Source of the DNA: Cycas panzhihuaensis
Taxonomy: Eukaryota; Cycadophyta
Assembly (NCBI GenBank): GCA_023213395.1
Contig: CM041465.1
Location: forward strand, 184,767,741 to 184,831,740
DNA: 64,000 bases
Reading direction: 5' to 3'
Part shown: piece by piece, positions 1-13,169 of the stretch
Position numbering within the stretch: position 1 is the stretch's first letter
Layout of the letters: every line of letters starts with the position of its first letter
Notes under the pieces: model-generated
What the model saw: the letters and a program-made list of their open reading frames with translations, nothing else
Told to the model about the DNA's origin: nothing
Database searches by the model: none
Translations under genes and position numbers: made by a program

Positions 1-1843
1 TCATTGCCTAGGGCAATCTTCATTATAGATTTGGCTTGAGGATGTTCAAAATGCTCAAAATAGTAGACTTGGATGCACCTAATAATATTCTAAGTTTCTA
101 ATAGTGGTTCTTAATTAACTCCATATATAACACAAATTGTTAAGTATTTTAGTCTTTAAAGAAGCTCCTATATTATGTAACTAAAAGAGTACATAGTCTC
201 ATTTTATGCTAAATGAGTAAAAGAGATCTATTATATGATAACAATTTGTATTATGATGGCATTAGATACCAATTATTTAATATTAGTAGTCATTGTAAGT
301 CTATCTAATATCTTGCACATGACTTGCCTAAAAAATGTAGTATTTCATTTCTTAGCTTCTAAGTAGGAGGAAGGTCTAAAGGCTATATTATTTCTTGCAT
401 TTTCATACCATAGAGCATAGGCCTTCTACATGTAGGTAAGGGAATGTATAAGTAAGAATATGTTTTTTATTTTTTGGATTTCCTTTCCCTCCAAGGTTAA
501 AATTTTAGTTTGTTAAATTTAGAATATTCTATTCTAAATTAGAATATTCTTTTGTAAAGTTGGCCTAGGGAAGATTAAGATTAAAACTCTTTAATTTGTC
601 TTGTTATTATAGATATTTTTTCATATAATTCTTAACTAAGTACTACTTAGTCTTGTATTTGTTACTTTTATAGCCAGGTTAATGAACAACATACTTTTCC
701 TTATTAGTTATTTCCATTTCAAGAATTTCTACTTGAATGTTGAGGTTAAAGTAAGTAAATTTTCACTAGGTACATTCATTGGAAGCATTAGTCTAATTAT
801 TCAAATGAATTAATAAAAAATTACTTTTTTAACCATCTCAAGATATTATTTATGTAAGATTATTAGAATATAATTTTTAGCTTTAGACTCACAAAATTTT
901 AGGTATTATAAAGTTACTTTAGAAAAAAAAATTCCTCACATTCTAACTTAAGAATATTTTGGAATAAATTCATTTTCAAACCCGAAGATTAGATGGAGTC
1001 ATAATTAAGATTATTAAAGAAATATATTTGAGAATTGAGATTATAGATTTGGAGTAAGTAGTATTATAATCTTAGGATTATAATATTAAGAGAGTAGAAT
1101 TGCCCACATTTATGTCACCCAATAAAAATTACAAATCCACTTTATTATCCCACTACTTTTGATTTTAATAAGTTGTTCTATTTCCTTCATTCCACCATTT
1201 CATTCATAATCAAACCCCAAGAATCTATAATAATGGTATTAAATTTGTGATGAAGGGGTTTCCTAATCAAGATGGTAAATGTAATTGAAGGTTACATCTA
1301 ACTCCACACATTATTATCATTAGAAGAGAAGGAGAAAACCAAATTTAAAGGATGTTAATTACAAAGACATACATTGGAGTCCATATGTCAAGTTGATATA
1401 GAGTTCAAAGCTTATAGGATAATTATAAGTTGGTTGTTATCAAAATTATATTAAGTTAAATAATCAACCACTTAGTCATAAGAGTGCCTTAATAAGGAAG
1501 ATCAAGAATTAAGGAAAGATGATAAAATAATATAAGATGGGAAATACGAAGGCCAAGAATTAAAACTAATTATTACATGAGAATCAGAGTTAAAGAAGTT
1601 AAGTATTACTAAGGAGGAGGTATAATACATTAAATAAATGTCAAAATAATTAGAACATATGAAGAAAATATTTTAATTCATTAATGATAGTGAAATACTC
1701 TCATATAAATATATCATGTATATATATAAGAGCCTATATATGTAGGCCAAGTATCAATATTATATTAAATAGGGATTAGACACATAACCCTCAAGTTAAC
1801 TTTAGAAAACATAGATATAAAAGATAAAATATTATTACTCTAG
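1..1843. other. AT-rich sequence, no gene seen
   Basis: I see no open frame with a recognisable domain on either strand and no clear LTR edge. By position this should hold the 3' LTR of Copia element C, whose RNase H region ends near 1870 on the minus strand, but I could not match it to any sequence right of 26853, where the 5' LTR of C should be. The stretch is low in GC and has only short repeats. Confidence 0.5.
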
Positions 1844-1856
1844 TACCCTCTCTTAA
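1844..1856 (-). other. Possible polypurine tract of Copia C
   Basis: On the minus strand this reads as a purine-rich run (TTAAGAGAGGGTA) just after the end of the RNase H region of Copia C, where the primer for plus-strand DNA synthesis is expected. The sequence after it does not start with TG, so the LTR edge is not confirmed. Confidence 0.35.
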
Positions 1857-1869
1857 TGTCTTATCTTTT

Positions 1870-3469
1870 ATCTTTAACACCAAGCAATTATTTGAGCTAT
1901 TAGAATTTATCTTTTGATAGTAGCTTATAAGGCTATCAGTGAGGTGTTCTTCACTGGTATAACATAATAGATCTATCTCTTTTGCTTATACTTTTTTTCT
2001 AATAAAATAATGATGGACTTCAATGTATTTCATTCTGGTATGAAATACTAGATTCTTTATCATTTTAATAAAACTCCATTTATGATAAAAAATGGAGGTA
2101 GATTAGCCTTATTCTTACTTTAAATCTTTAAGTAGTTATTTGATCCATACTTCTTCACATGTGGTACTCGCAATTGCCTTGTATTTTATTTTGGTGGATG
2201 ATAAAGCTACAATAGATTATTTCTTGCTACTCTAAGATGTAATAGTAGTCTAGATTAAGAAATAATAACCTATCATAGATTTCTTTTCTTGTCAATCTTT
2301 AGCCTAATCTGAATCACTATAGTCAGTTAATTAAAGATTTGAAGCTTTTGTATAATGTAGGTCCATCACTGAAGTACATTTATATACCTAAGAATTTTCT
2401 TAGTGGCATTCTAATGAGAAACCTTTGGATGTTGTATATATCTAGAGATTATTTTAACTGAATATGAAATATGTAGTCTAGTGGTTATAAAATAGATAAG
2501 ACTACCTACTAGTTGTCTATATAGGGTTTTGTCTAGTGGTTGTCCATCATCATTAGTAGTTAAGATACATCTTGTTTCTATCTAAGTGACATGGTTATTG
2601 TAATCCTCAATTTTAAACTTTTTAATAAGATTTCTTATATATTTTACTTGAGATATAAAAATAGAAATTATTTGTTAATTTACTTTAATACCAAGATAGT
2701 AATAAAATAAACCTATATCCATCATTTCAAATTCCTTTTCCATCTAAAACTTAATTTTATAGATTGCGTTATTATCATTTTTTATAATTATCATATCATC
2801 TACATAAACTATAATGATAGTGATTAAATTATTAGTTGATTTCAACATACAAATTAAGATTAGAGTCATATCTACAAAAATATTTTTGATTGAGATGCTA
2901 ATCTAATTTAGCGTACCATTCTCAAAGCACTTATTTTAAATCATACAAGGGCTCTTTTAATTTGTAAATAAGATGTTCTTCACTCTTTTTCATATATTCT
3001 GTTAGTTATTACATATATAATTCTTCAATCAAATCTCTATTTATGAAGGCACTTTTAACATCAAGTAGTATGATGTTCCATGTAAATTAGGTACTATGTC
3101 TATAACTATTCTTACATTTATTAACTTAGCTACTAGTGAAAAAGATTCTTCATAGTCAATACTTATAGTTTGAGTGTAACTTTTTGCTACTAGTCTTACC
3201 TTATACATTTTAATAATGTCATTAGATTTATCTTTTATTTTATACACCCACTTGTAACCAATAATGGGATTATCTTTAAGAGTATCAACTAATTCCTAGG
3301 TTTTTTTCTTCTTGATGATGTTGATTTCAATACCCATAACCTTCTTGAATTCTGTATGAGTAAATGATTATGAGTAGCTTTGTGGTTTAATAGAGTACAT
3401 TAAGCTTTGATGCTTTTGTGATATGGTTCTATATTCACATATATTACCTTTTGATTCTTCAAGAGTTTC
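1870..3469 (-). pseudogene. Copia C: reverse transcriptase and RNase H (decayed)
   Basis: This is the 3' half of a Ty1/copia polyprotein. Reading the minus strand from 3469, the RT begins with the usual motif ending ELVDTLKDN..GYKWVYKIK, followed by YKVRLVAKSYTQ..IDYEE, and the catalytic YVDD is intact at 2795-2806. The RNase H part shows YSDSD, the ALSSTKIKYKAIA block and HTRMKYIEVHHYFIR before 1870. Several in-frame stops and frame changes break it, so it is a pseudogene. The upstream half (gag, protease, integrase) lies at 24296-26840. Chromovirus A was inserted between them, and the reading continues sensibly when A is skipped. Confidence 0.9.
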
Positions 3470-3869
3470 TATTAAGTAACCTCCAAAGGCTAGTGGCATA
3501 TAAGCATTTGATTGCATGGTTAAAGTAGAAAAGGTTAATGCTAATTATTAATTTATGTATACGAGTCATATATCTTTAGCAATAAGATTAAAGGTTGTAT
3601 GGTCCACCAATAAGATGCTAGAAAAAAATGGCCACTTTTGTCTACTTAAATTCAAGTATTTGTAAAGAAATCTTTTATGTCATAATCTTTTCTTATGAGA
3701 TTGTACTTGTATATATCTTCTCTTTTGGTACCCTTTAAGCTTCCTTGTGCCATTTTCTTATATTCTTAATATAATTTGAGCTATTGTAGTGATAACAAAA
3801 ATATGTTGTGCTCTCTTTTCTCTCATAAATCTTCTATTGGTGTGAAAGTTATTGGTTGGGATTATATCA
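3470..3869 (+). repeat. 5' LTR of chromovirus A
   Basis: This 400-bp LTR starts TATTAAGTAACCTCC and ends TATATCA. Its partner is 23896-24295, of identical length, with many base differences. The expected TG start has become TA in both copies. It is followed directly by the primer binding site. Confidence 0.88.
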
Positions 3870-3871
3870 AG

Positions 3872-3882
3872 TGGTATCAGAG
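3872..3882 (+). other. Primer binding site of A (tRNA-iMet type)
   Basis: TGGTATCAGAG lies two bases after the LTR end and matches the usual start of the initiator-methionine tRNA primer binding site of plant LTR retrotransposons. It fixes the + orientation of A. Confidence 0.88.
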
Positions 3883-4068
3883 AAAGGTACAGTAATCTAA
3901 TAGGAGCATTTAATATTTATAGAAAAGATAAACATTTTTTTCCTTGGTGATTTAAAAACCCTTTCTTACAAGTAGTTTTTATTTTAAATTATGTTCAATT
4001 CTATTACTTTATGATAGTCAGCTACAAATAAGCAACGTACTCCAAATCCTATATCTCACCCTCCCTTC

Positions 4069-4455
4069 TATCATATTATCTTCAGGATCTAATATTTATG
4101 TGCATTCAATAATAAAGCTTAATAAAGCAAATGAAATATCAAGCAATAGAATATAAATGAACAAATGTATTGAAAAAATAAATATGGGCAAATTGGTTAC
4201 ATTATGCGACTCTATTCTAAAAGAGCTTCTGCATTAATAAACTTTCCAATATAAAAATGTAATGTGGGGGGCTTAATTTATAAGTATACCATGAGTATTT
4301 TACAATAATATTATTGTTTGACATATAGGCAAAGGTGGCAAACCGAACATAACTATACAATCTGATAAAATTATAATAAGGGGTCACCTAAAGTACATAG
4401 TACACATGTATATAAATATTTACAATGTAATGAAGGGCTATTACAAGTTTTAATA
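4069..4455 (-). repeat. 3' LTR of Copia B
   Basis: A 387-bp LTR in minus orientation, paired with 11141-11528. The purine tract of B lies immediately above 4455. The terminal bases are mutated away from TG...CA. Confidence 0.88.
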
Positions 4456-4464
4456 TCCTTCCTT

Positions 4465-7400
4465 AATGATAACTTCATTCCATCTAATGCCAAGGTCATG
4501 TTAAACTTGTTTAAACTTTGGTTTACCAAGTGTTTTGGTAAAGATGTTTATAACCTATTCTTTAGTTGGTCAGTAAATGAGATCTACATCTCCATTTTAA
4601 ATATGCTCATAGATGAAGTGATTGTGGACCTCTATGTGCTTGGTTCTAGCATGAAAAACTAGATTCTTTGTCATCTTCAACATGCTCTAGTCATCATAAT
4701 AAAGAATGGTGGGTGTGGTCTGTTGAAGTCCAACCACTACAAGAATCCTTCTAAGCCAAATCAACTCTGTAGTGGCATGGACATCTATTTTGTATTCAAC
4801 TTCAATAGAGGAAAGAGTAACATTTAGCTATTTCTTATAACTCTAAGAGATTACAATTAAATCCATATTAAAATAGTATCCTAAAGTTGAGTGGCATGTA
4901 TCTTGGCAACCTACCTAATCAACATCTGTGTGTCTTTTCAGGATAGGAGATTCAATTTGCTTGTAGTCAAGTCTAAATTGATGTGTGTCACAAATGCATT
5001 TGAGAATCTTGGTTGTAGCTTTCTAATAGAATAATTTAGGCTTTGACATATGCCTGTAACAGATCTCAACTGCATAAGAAATATCAAGGCAAGTGTTGAT
5101 ATGATAGATGAGACTCCCAACTAACTACTACTACAAGGTGGGATCAAATGGTTTGTGTTATTCATTTATGTTTAGCTTGGTTCCTATTTACATGGGAATT
5201 GGAGCTAGCTTACAATCTATCATCTTGAATCATTGTAAGAGTTCATTAGTATATTTTGATTGAGACAGGAAGATGTGGCTTAGTTCCTACTAAACTTCAA
5301 TTCTAAGGAAATAATAGAGAAACCCAAGATCTGTCATCTCAAAGTTGCTTTTTAATTTAGATTGTAGCCAAGCTATGCCTTCAGTATTATTAGCTATAAT
5401 TATTAAATCATCTATATAAAGTACAATGATGGTGATCTAGTTTCCTCTAACCTAAATATACAATTCTAGATCAGAGGATGAATGATGAAATCCCTGTTGA
5501 GTGAGAAAAGTATCAATCTTTACACATTAGGCATGTGGTACTTATTTTAGTCTATACAAGGCTTTCTTAAGCTTATAAACTAAGTGTTCTTTACCTAGAA
5601 CAATATAGCCAAGAGGTTGCTTTAAGTAAACCTCTTCAATGAGCTCTGCATCAAGAAAAGTACTCTTTACATTCATTTGGTAGATTGGCCAGTTGAATTT
5701 GGCTACTAGTAATTTTACTAAATGGAATGGGGTCATGTTAGTTACTGGTGCAAAGGTGTTATCATAGTCTACCCATTTCTACTATTTGAAACCTTTTGTA
5801 ATAAGATAAGCTTTGTGATGCTTGGCGATGTCTTCTATATGGAGCTTGGTTTTATATAGGCAATAACAATCAATTGGATTTTTCTTAGGTGGTAATTCTA
5901 TCAGTTCCTAAATTTTATTTTTTAGAATAGAGTTCATCTCTTCATCCATAGATATTTTCCATGTTTGTTCTTTGACTACCTCCTTAAGCATGGAAGGCTC
6001 AGGGGTTTCTAAGACATGTTCCATTTGGGCAAAGTTGGTGGAGTGTCTCATCTTTTAAGCTCTTTTGGAAGCTATGGAAGGAGGAGGGGCATCCTTTACT
6101 AATTATTGAACCCATTTAGGAGGTGGTTGAATACTAGTGGTTTCCACCTGAAGGTCATCAACTAAAATGTATGATATAGAGGTACTTGCATTTGATGTAG
6201 TTATTGAAGTTGTTGGGGTTTAAGGAGGATGTAGGTACTAGTGGCTCTAAAATCAGTGCAAAAGGCACTTTAGGTGCTTAAACATCATCTTCTATTACAT
6301 ATTAAAGTTTTAAAGGATCCAAGTCCTAAGTATCTTCAGCAAAAATAACATCTTGAGTGGTGTAGGCTTGGTTTCTAATAATGTCAAATACCTTATAGGC
6401 TTTGCAACTAGGCACATAACTAAGGAATATATACTTAAGGATTTTGTCATCTAGCTTCTTTCTATTCTCCTTTAAAATAAGTTTGTATATGGTGCATCCA
6501 AATATTTTCAAATGTATAAATATTGGTTTAAGTACTGTCTAAGCCTCCTGAAGAGTGATATTACTAATAGCAATAGTGTCACTCCTATTTATAAGATAGG
6601 TAGCAATTGTGATGGTATCAACCCAAAATCTTATATTAAGGTTGGCTTCACTTAATATAGCTTTAGCTTTATTCACCAATATTTGGTTTATTATCTTGGC
6701 TACACCATTTTGTTGATGTGTATGAGGTGCTAAGAATTGGTATTTAATACTATATTATTTATAGAAATTAATAAATTAATTTAATAAATATTCCTCTCTA
6801 TTATCTAATTTAGGAGTCTTGATACTTATATCACTTTCATTTTCTACCTCAACTTTAAACTCCTTGAATTTATTAAGGGCTTGGTACTTATGCCTTAGGA
6901 AGTATACCCATACTTTCCTAGAATAATCATCTATAAAAGTCATAAAAAATATGTTACCATTGAAGGGTTGAACTAATATACCCCCAAAATATCTGAGTAG
7001 ACCAGCTCTAATGGTTTAGAGGCTCTCCATATATTCTTGGATGGGAACTTTTCTCTTTATTATTTCTCCACTAGGCATGCCTCACAAATGCATATGTTTC
7101 TCTTGATCTTGGGAAGTCTAGGCACTATATGAAGCCTAAACACAAGATTTAAGCTCTACATATGCAGGTGACCAAGGCGTTAATGCCATAATTGGTCTCT
7201 AACACTATTTGAGATAGATTTTTCATTAGTATGGGAGCATTCACCTAGTTCTTAGACTCAAGGTTAGTCCTCTACTATGATATCTTTACCCTTATTAAGT
7301 TAGGTTCTCTAAGCCATTGAACATGATTTTGTTAGTAGATTAGTGGCTAGGGGAATAATATCAAGCTTGTATAAGATACTGTCTTTGTCTAGTATTGCTA

Positions 7401-7731
7401 CAAGTTGTCTAGTTACGTGATCAACAATAGTATAAATACCTTGACTAAAGAGGATATCTAGATTCTACTTGTTGATTTGGCTAACAAAAAGTAGGTTCAT
7501 TTTCATACCTAGAACTAAAAACACATTATTAATGTGGTGCTTAACTTTAGAGTCTTTCAAAGCTATTAGGGCCCTTCTAATTTCAATCACATTGAATGCT
7601 GGGTTATCTCTAAATATAACTATTTGTATATTAATTGAATAGGTTTCCTCCAACATGGCTTTTGTGTCGGTCATATGGCATGTGGTAGCTGAGTCAAGTA
7701 GCCAAGAGTTGTAACTATGTTGAGATGACAA
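4465..7731 (-). pseudogene. Copia B: protease, integrase, RT and RNase H (decayed)
   Basis: On the minus strand, protease starts near 7710 with WLLDSATTCHMTD, where the usual DSGA reads DSAT. Integrase follows (about 7130-6500), and its C-terminal part has MKIFGC and the block ending TTQDVIFAED (6326-6511). RT starts near 5900 and includes NWPIYQMNVKSTFLDAEL and LVYKLKKALYRLK (5542-5736), with a YIDD catalytic box at 5407-5418. RNase H ends near 4465 with NLVFHARTKHIEVH and IFTKTLGKPKF. Many in-frame stops interrupt every domain, so no polyprotein can be made. The family is Ty1/copia (Pseudoviridae-like) beyond reasonable doubt. Confidence 0.9.
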
Positions 7732-7937
7732 TGCCGTAAAGAAAAAGTTTTGAGATGAGGTATATTAAGTGTTTACCACATTGCCTCCTTACTAAGTGTT
7801 AAGGTTATTCCTTTGATTTCTAGGTGAGAGTTGCTACCTATTCTACTGACATTAATGTTGATTTGGTCTTTGATTCCAATTCTATTGATAGAATTGGCCT
7901 AGTTATTGGTATAATATCGTTCCTTGTGGATAAATAG

Positions 7938-8132
7938 GCCTCCTTGTTGAGAAATAAAGCCTCCTTTTTGGAAGTAAGGGGATCCTTGTTGAAGAATAGG
8001 GCCACCTTATTGTAGATAAGGAGTTCCTTATTGAGAAATAGGGCCTCCTTATTGTAGATAAGGGGCTCCTTGTTAAGGGCACGGTCCTCCTTATTGTAGA
8101 TAAGGGGCTCCTCGTTGAGGGCATGGTCCTCT
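7938..8132 (-). repeat. 42-bp tandem repeats in the Copia B gag-protease linker
   Basis: About five 42-bp units (core on the plus strand CCTTATTGTAGATAAGG followed by a CTCCTTGTTGAG-like part) lie between the zinc-knuckle region and protease. In the minus frame that matches the flanking coding sequence they give a 14-residue motif with GGP and GAPYLQ, now broken by stops. Gly/Pro/Gln-rich linkers are common at this place in Copia gag, so this is probably an expanded linker rather than a separate gene. Confidence 0.75.
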
Positions 8133-8299
8133 TTGTTGATAACTGGTTCTGCCTTATTGGTAGTTGGGTGCTCCTTGTTAGAAGGTAGATCCATATGGTT
8201 TCCCCCCCTAATTTTGTAATAATTGAAGGCCAACATGTCTTCTCCTACATTCAACAATAGGATGGCCATTCTTTCTACAGTATAAGTAGGTGATATTTG

Positions 8300-9185
8300 G
8301 TCTATACTACTAATTTCTTTGTGATTAAGGCTATGGTGGTTGATGGGGCTATTAAGGCTATTGAACTTGATGGGAGGAAGTGCTAACTTGATGTGGTTAT
8401 TGTTGAGTTGGTGGCTAACTTATCTCTTGTGCTATGTATAAGGAGTCAAATTGTTGAACAAGATTTTATAACTAACTTGGCTGCTAAGCTGGCTATTGAG
8501 TAGTCTCACCCCTCTATGATTTCTAAGCTATAAATATAGGGGTTGAGTTAGAGGTAGATATTACTCCTTAGTAGTTGAGAATGTTTTCTTCTCTTAGAAA
8601 GAGTCCTTCAAATGTGATAAAGTCTATTTTAGTGTAATTATCATGGAGTTTAGAAATGAAGTTATTATATTTGACAGGAAGAATACTAAAGATGTTGGAT
8701 ACTAAGTCATAGTTTAATAGAGGTTTTCCAAGGATTATTAGTTGATTTCTTATTATCTTGACTTTAGTTAGGTGAACAATAATGTTTTTAGTAAAAGGGA
8801 TAGCAAATAGATGTACTTTAAGAGTCAAGGATCTTGACTCATCTTTCCTCTCATAGAGAGTACATAGGATATTCCAAGCTTCATGAGAGGTTTATGTTAT
8901 TTCTATATTTTGATCTACTTGATCTTCTACTACTAAGTGGAGGAAAGACAAGGCTATATTGCCCTTAATTTTGATGTTAACTAAGGTAATTAGATTAGGT
9001 GGAATGACAATATTAGAATTATTAAGATCTTAAGTAGGTTTAGGGAAAGGGATATCACCATTGACATAACTTCAATAGTCATTCATAATGAGAAGGTTTT
9101 TCACATGTTTCTTCCAAGTTATAAAGTTGTTTAGGACATTGAATTTAATTATATTTTATAGAAGAATTTAGGATACCATTTCTAA
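8300..9185 (-). pseudogene. Copia B: gag (decayed)
   Basis: Minus-strand frames give a UBN2 / Retrotran_gag_2-like gag: FITWKKHVKNLL near 9120, SHEAWNILCTLYERKDESR near 8860, and LVSNIFSILPVKYNNFISKL within 8568-8828. The order fits the Copia nucleocapsid precursor, which packages element RNA. It is broken by several stops and at least one frame change. It is followed by the repeat linker and then protease. Confidence 0.82.
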
Positions 9186-11128
9186 GTATCTTTTAGTTTT
9201 AAGTTTTATGTGCTTGTGTCCTATCTACATAAGGGGCTACTATTCTAGAATTTTAAGTTTATGGGTCTCCAAGAAAGCTCTTAGTTGCTATCTTATCTAG
9301 TGGTGCCTGCTCACAAGTGGTAAAATAGGGACTCTATATATTAATATGTGAGCTCAAGGCTCTATATACCTTCGTATGTGGGATACTAAGAAGGTTAAAG
9401 ACCCCCTTTGACTTGTTGATCCACCTACGTTAGACTTATGCCTAGTGACAGATCTAGTTAAGAACTACAACTAAGGCACTCACCCCCTCTAGGTCTAACC
9501 TAGTCTCAAAACACCAAAGGAGAGTTTTTCACGTTAGTCTACCACTTAATAGACCTTATAACTAATGGTTTTCTCAGCAAATTAGAGAAATACCAAAGAT
9601 ATATATAAAGTTGTAACTTTAGGGGTCCTAACCACTCCCCTTATAAGGCTGGTATAGTTTGCTTATAGATTTAGGATTATCTTTATTAATACTTTAAGTT
9701 AAAGATAGATTTAATATGCTATTGCTTACAAATAAGGTTCTTTTTAATAAAATAAGCTATAAAAATGAAAGGAAATACAATAAATTGAAAGGAAATGTGG
9801 GGTTTAGAGAGCTCTTTAATGGAGTTACTCTAAGAAGATCCACCTCAATCCTTCAAGAAGAACACCTACAATAACCAAACCACAAGCAGTTGTTAGCTCA
9901 AAAAATTAATTAGAACAACCTACTAATAAATATTAATAGCATACAACATTAAAAAATCTTATGTAAAATAGAATATAAGCCTTTAATTGATGAAATAAGG
10001 CTTAAGATTACTTAAATAATTAGGTCAACTTGAGTAGCTTAGAACTCCTATAAAATAGACTCAAATCAGGCTAAAAATAGATTCAGACTATAGCCCTCTG
10101 AATTAGCTTTCCAAATAGTTTAGATGACACCTAAATATATCTCTTCATTAAAAAGTTATAATGAAAGCAGTGATAAATACCCTTTATGATGAAAAAATTA
10201 AACAAGGATGGCTTAAGCCCCTCTTGTTGGTTGGCTCCTAGTCATAGAAGGAGTGCACACGACCAGAGCGAAGACTACTAGGGAGCTAGGCTAATGCAAA
10301 ATTCTATGAAATACACCCTAATCTTTTTGCTCAAGTAAAATTTTATAAAAGATAAATTAATAGTTTTGAAATCTTCCCCTTCTATACAAAAAAACACAAT
10401 CATATGAGTCAATATATGATCAAAATGAATCTCTTTTTGGCAGATTTAAGCTATACATTCAAATCTAATTAATTTTAAAAAAAACTTTATGAAAAATAAA
10501 GTTAAAAAAATAAAAATTCAATAATGTTTAAAGCTATGCAACTTCCGTGACCTGCATGTAGCTTCTTATAGTGAATGGTTGCAAACCAAGCCTCAAATCA
10601 CTTCATAAAAGCTTCATCTTCAACTGGAATGGGATCTTAAGGTTGTGGCACCTCCTTTTAAACTCAATTAGAACTATTATAAAGAAGAATGGGATCAAAT
10701 AGAGTCAAATAAGTTTGTGATAGTAACATGGCTGCCTACGGTTGAGAACTAATAATAATCACTTAAAATCTTCATGTGATTGCTTGGAACAACATCCTAA
10801 CACCTCTAGAGGACAACTTGAAGTAGTAGATCTTTAGTCAAGAGAAATATGGGGCTAGCATGAAAGGATTAGGGTTGAAATGGGGGACAAATGGGGCCAT
10901 TTTGGCTAAAAATAGAACTATGAGTCATGAGGATTGCTACTGGCCAGCTGCACTATAAATACAAGCTAGTATGAAATGAGAATCACTTGCAATAGCTTTA
11001 GATTAACTTATAACTACCTAATATTATGAATAAACTCTAAAATTAGTGTGAACAAGGTATAGTTATTGGCAAATGGACCTCTATTTCTCACACATTTCTT
11101 AGAAAATCAGTAAAGAAAGTACGTAATG
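9186..11128 (-). other. Copia B leader region, no gene seen
   Basis: This 1.9-kb stretch between the primer binding site and gag has no recognisable domain on either strand. It is long for a Copia leader. It may contain a further insertion that I could not delimit, or an untranslated leader as in other large plant Copia elements. Confidence 0.5.
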
Positions 11129-11140
11129 GCTTTAATACCA
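11129..11140 (-). other. Primer binding site of Copia B
   Basis: The minus strand reads TGGTATTAAAGC directly after the LTR end, a two-change version of the tRNA-iMet-type site TGGTATCAGAGC. Confidence 0.85.
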
Positions 11141-11528
11141 TGTCAGATTATCTTTAGGATCTAATATCTACATGCATTTAATAATAAAACTTAATAAGGT
11201 AAATGAAATATTAAGCAATAAAACATAAATGAGAAAATGCATTGAACAAATGGTTATAGGCAAATTGGTTGCATCTTGCAACTCTATTCTGACAGAGCTT
11301 CCACATTAATAAACTTTCTAATATATAAATGTGATGTGTAGGGCTTAATTTATAAGCATACCATGAGTATTTTACAATAATATTATTGGTTGACATATCA
11401 ACAAAGGTGGTGAACCTAACATAACTATATAATATGATAAAATTACAATGAGGGATCACCTAAAGTATATAATACATATGTATACAAATATTTGTAATGT
11501 AATGAAGGGTCATTAGAAGTTTTAACCA
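11141..11528 (-). repeat. 5' LTR of Copia B
   Basis: A 388-bp LTR in minus orientation, ending (minus strand) in TCTGACA before the primer binding site and starting TGGTTAAAAC. It is the partner of 4069-4455. Confidence 0.88.
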
Positions 11529-11532
11529 CTTC

Positions 11533-13169
11533 CTCTGGAGTCTAGATAGAGACCTTATATCAAGGATCTATAAACATCATATAGATCTATTGTTTCTAGA
11601 TAAATATAATTGAGTATAGGTTGTTATGTGAAGTGAGTTATAAATTGTGCCAATACTTATGCCTCAGATAAAACTTGGCTATAGACTTGAGCCTCCATAT
11701 AACTTCGAGTATATAGGAGGACCCTTATATGCTCCCTTACCAGCTTAGCATAGGAAGATTATGCAACTTGCTATTATATTAAAAGCTCGTAAGTGATTTG
11801 GGAAGAGGACTCCTTAGCAAGTAAACTATCCATAGTCCAATACTTCCCTATGATGAGGAGGTTTCCATAGCACATATCACCTGTGTTACAATTCCACCTG
11901 AATGGGGGTACATGGGGACACTAATGAGGAAAGGGGCTTTGTCTAGCATATGCATGGGATTTAAGCCTTGAAACTGGGCTATGATACTACTTGTGACTTG
12001 CTGTTACACCAAAAGCTCATGGGTGATTTGGGAAGAGGACTCTTCGACAAGTGAACTAACCATACTCCAACAGATTATTGATTATTTATCCCTTTGTGAT
12101 GCATGGGTTAGTAGTTAGCACCCCAAAAGTTACTTTACTAAAACACCCTTACATGGTTATAAGCCTTATAGAGATGGCTATTTTTTTGTAGGTAGTGCCT
12201 TGAGATATTGGGCCAAGCTACAATATCAATAGTGAAGTCTATCATAGGGCCTACAGAGCTAACCACTCTCTTATTAGAGTCTATTAGGCCCCCCTATAAC
12301 TTGTACATCAATTATTACACAAATATTCCATATAAGGACCCTGAATCTATTATACTTCTACCAATATTGCTAGAGAACTACTACAAATTCCCAATTATAA
12401 CTTAAAGAAATGTTTATAACCTATTATTGAATTTAAATCAATAAAAGCACTATGTCTAACCACCACTACATTCAGTAAGATGATCACATAAAAAAGAGTA
12501 GTACTATTATAAAATTAGAGCACTCATTACATTTTTATAAATTTATACAGTTAAGCACCCAAGATATTTTAATACAATCAACATCCAAAAACATAACATT
12601 AGAGATCCTATCTAAACCTTTAGTATTATCTATGTCCTATTCCATCCACATCATGGTCAATATTTGCTACACTTGAGTCCAATCCATACCAGTGTTAATA
12701 TTCATCTCAATTGAGTTCAATCCTTTAGACTCTTAGTCCCTTAGCCAGTCTACTTCAATATAGAAAAGAAAAAGTGAAGAAAGAAGGAGTCATAACTTTT
12801 CCAATACTTCTCAAATTCAAACAAGACATGCGGCTCATACTGATTAGTCTCTATTAGGTCATTTTTAACTATTAATTTTGAGGAAAATTGGCCTATAGGT
12901 ATCTCATGGGCTCCATAAGCCCCAATTTTCTACTTCCTACCTACTTATATCATCTCGATGAGCTCATTGCACTCAAAAAGTATATTAAGTGATTTTCGTA
13001 CTCAAATTTTGGGGTCAATAATCTATAGTCACCTCACACTGCACCCCCTTTTACCCTCTTTCTCCCTTCCAAACATTCCCACTTCTTTGATGCCTATTCC
13101 ACTTATCTCTTCTATTTCTTGTATCCCTTTCTTTTAACTATATCCCACTTCATCAAGACCCCTTCTACC
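11533..13169 (+). other. Chromovirus A leader with a 74-bp direct repeat
   Basis: This is the continuation of the A leader to the right of Copia B. Two diverged 74-bp direct copies lie at 11767-11840 and 11997-12070; both contain GATTTGGGAAGAGGACT. They are 230 bp apart. A + strand open frame at 12208-12405 has no recognisable domain and I do not treat it as a gene. Confidence 0.55.

Larger units (their letters stand above)
4069..11528 (-). mobile_element. Element B: complete but decayed Ty1/copia element
   Basis: This 7.46-kb element is inserted in the leader of chromovirus A. The LTRs are 4069-4455 (3') and 11141-11528 (5'). The 5' LTR abuts a tRNA-Met-type primer binding site at 11129-11140 and a purine tract (AAGGAAGGA on the minus strand) abuts the 3' LTR. 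The host flank reads CTTC on both sides (4065-4068 and 11529-11532), consistent with a short target-site duplication. The minus-strand order is leader, gag, zinc knuckle and repeat linker, protease, integrase, RT, RNase H. Stops are frequent. Confidence 0.92.

Noticed and set aside
3872-3882. tRNA genes at the primer binding sites
   Set aside because: Only the short tRNA-complementary site is present in each case; no cloverleaf or A/B box was seen.
12208-12405. 65-residue + strand ORF in the leader of A
   Set aside because: No recognisable domain and composition like the surrounding AT-rich sequence.
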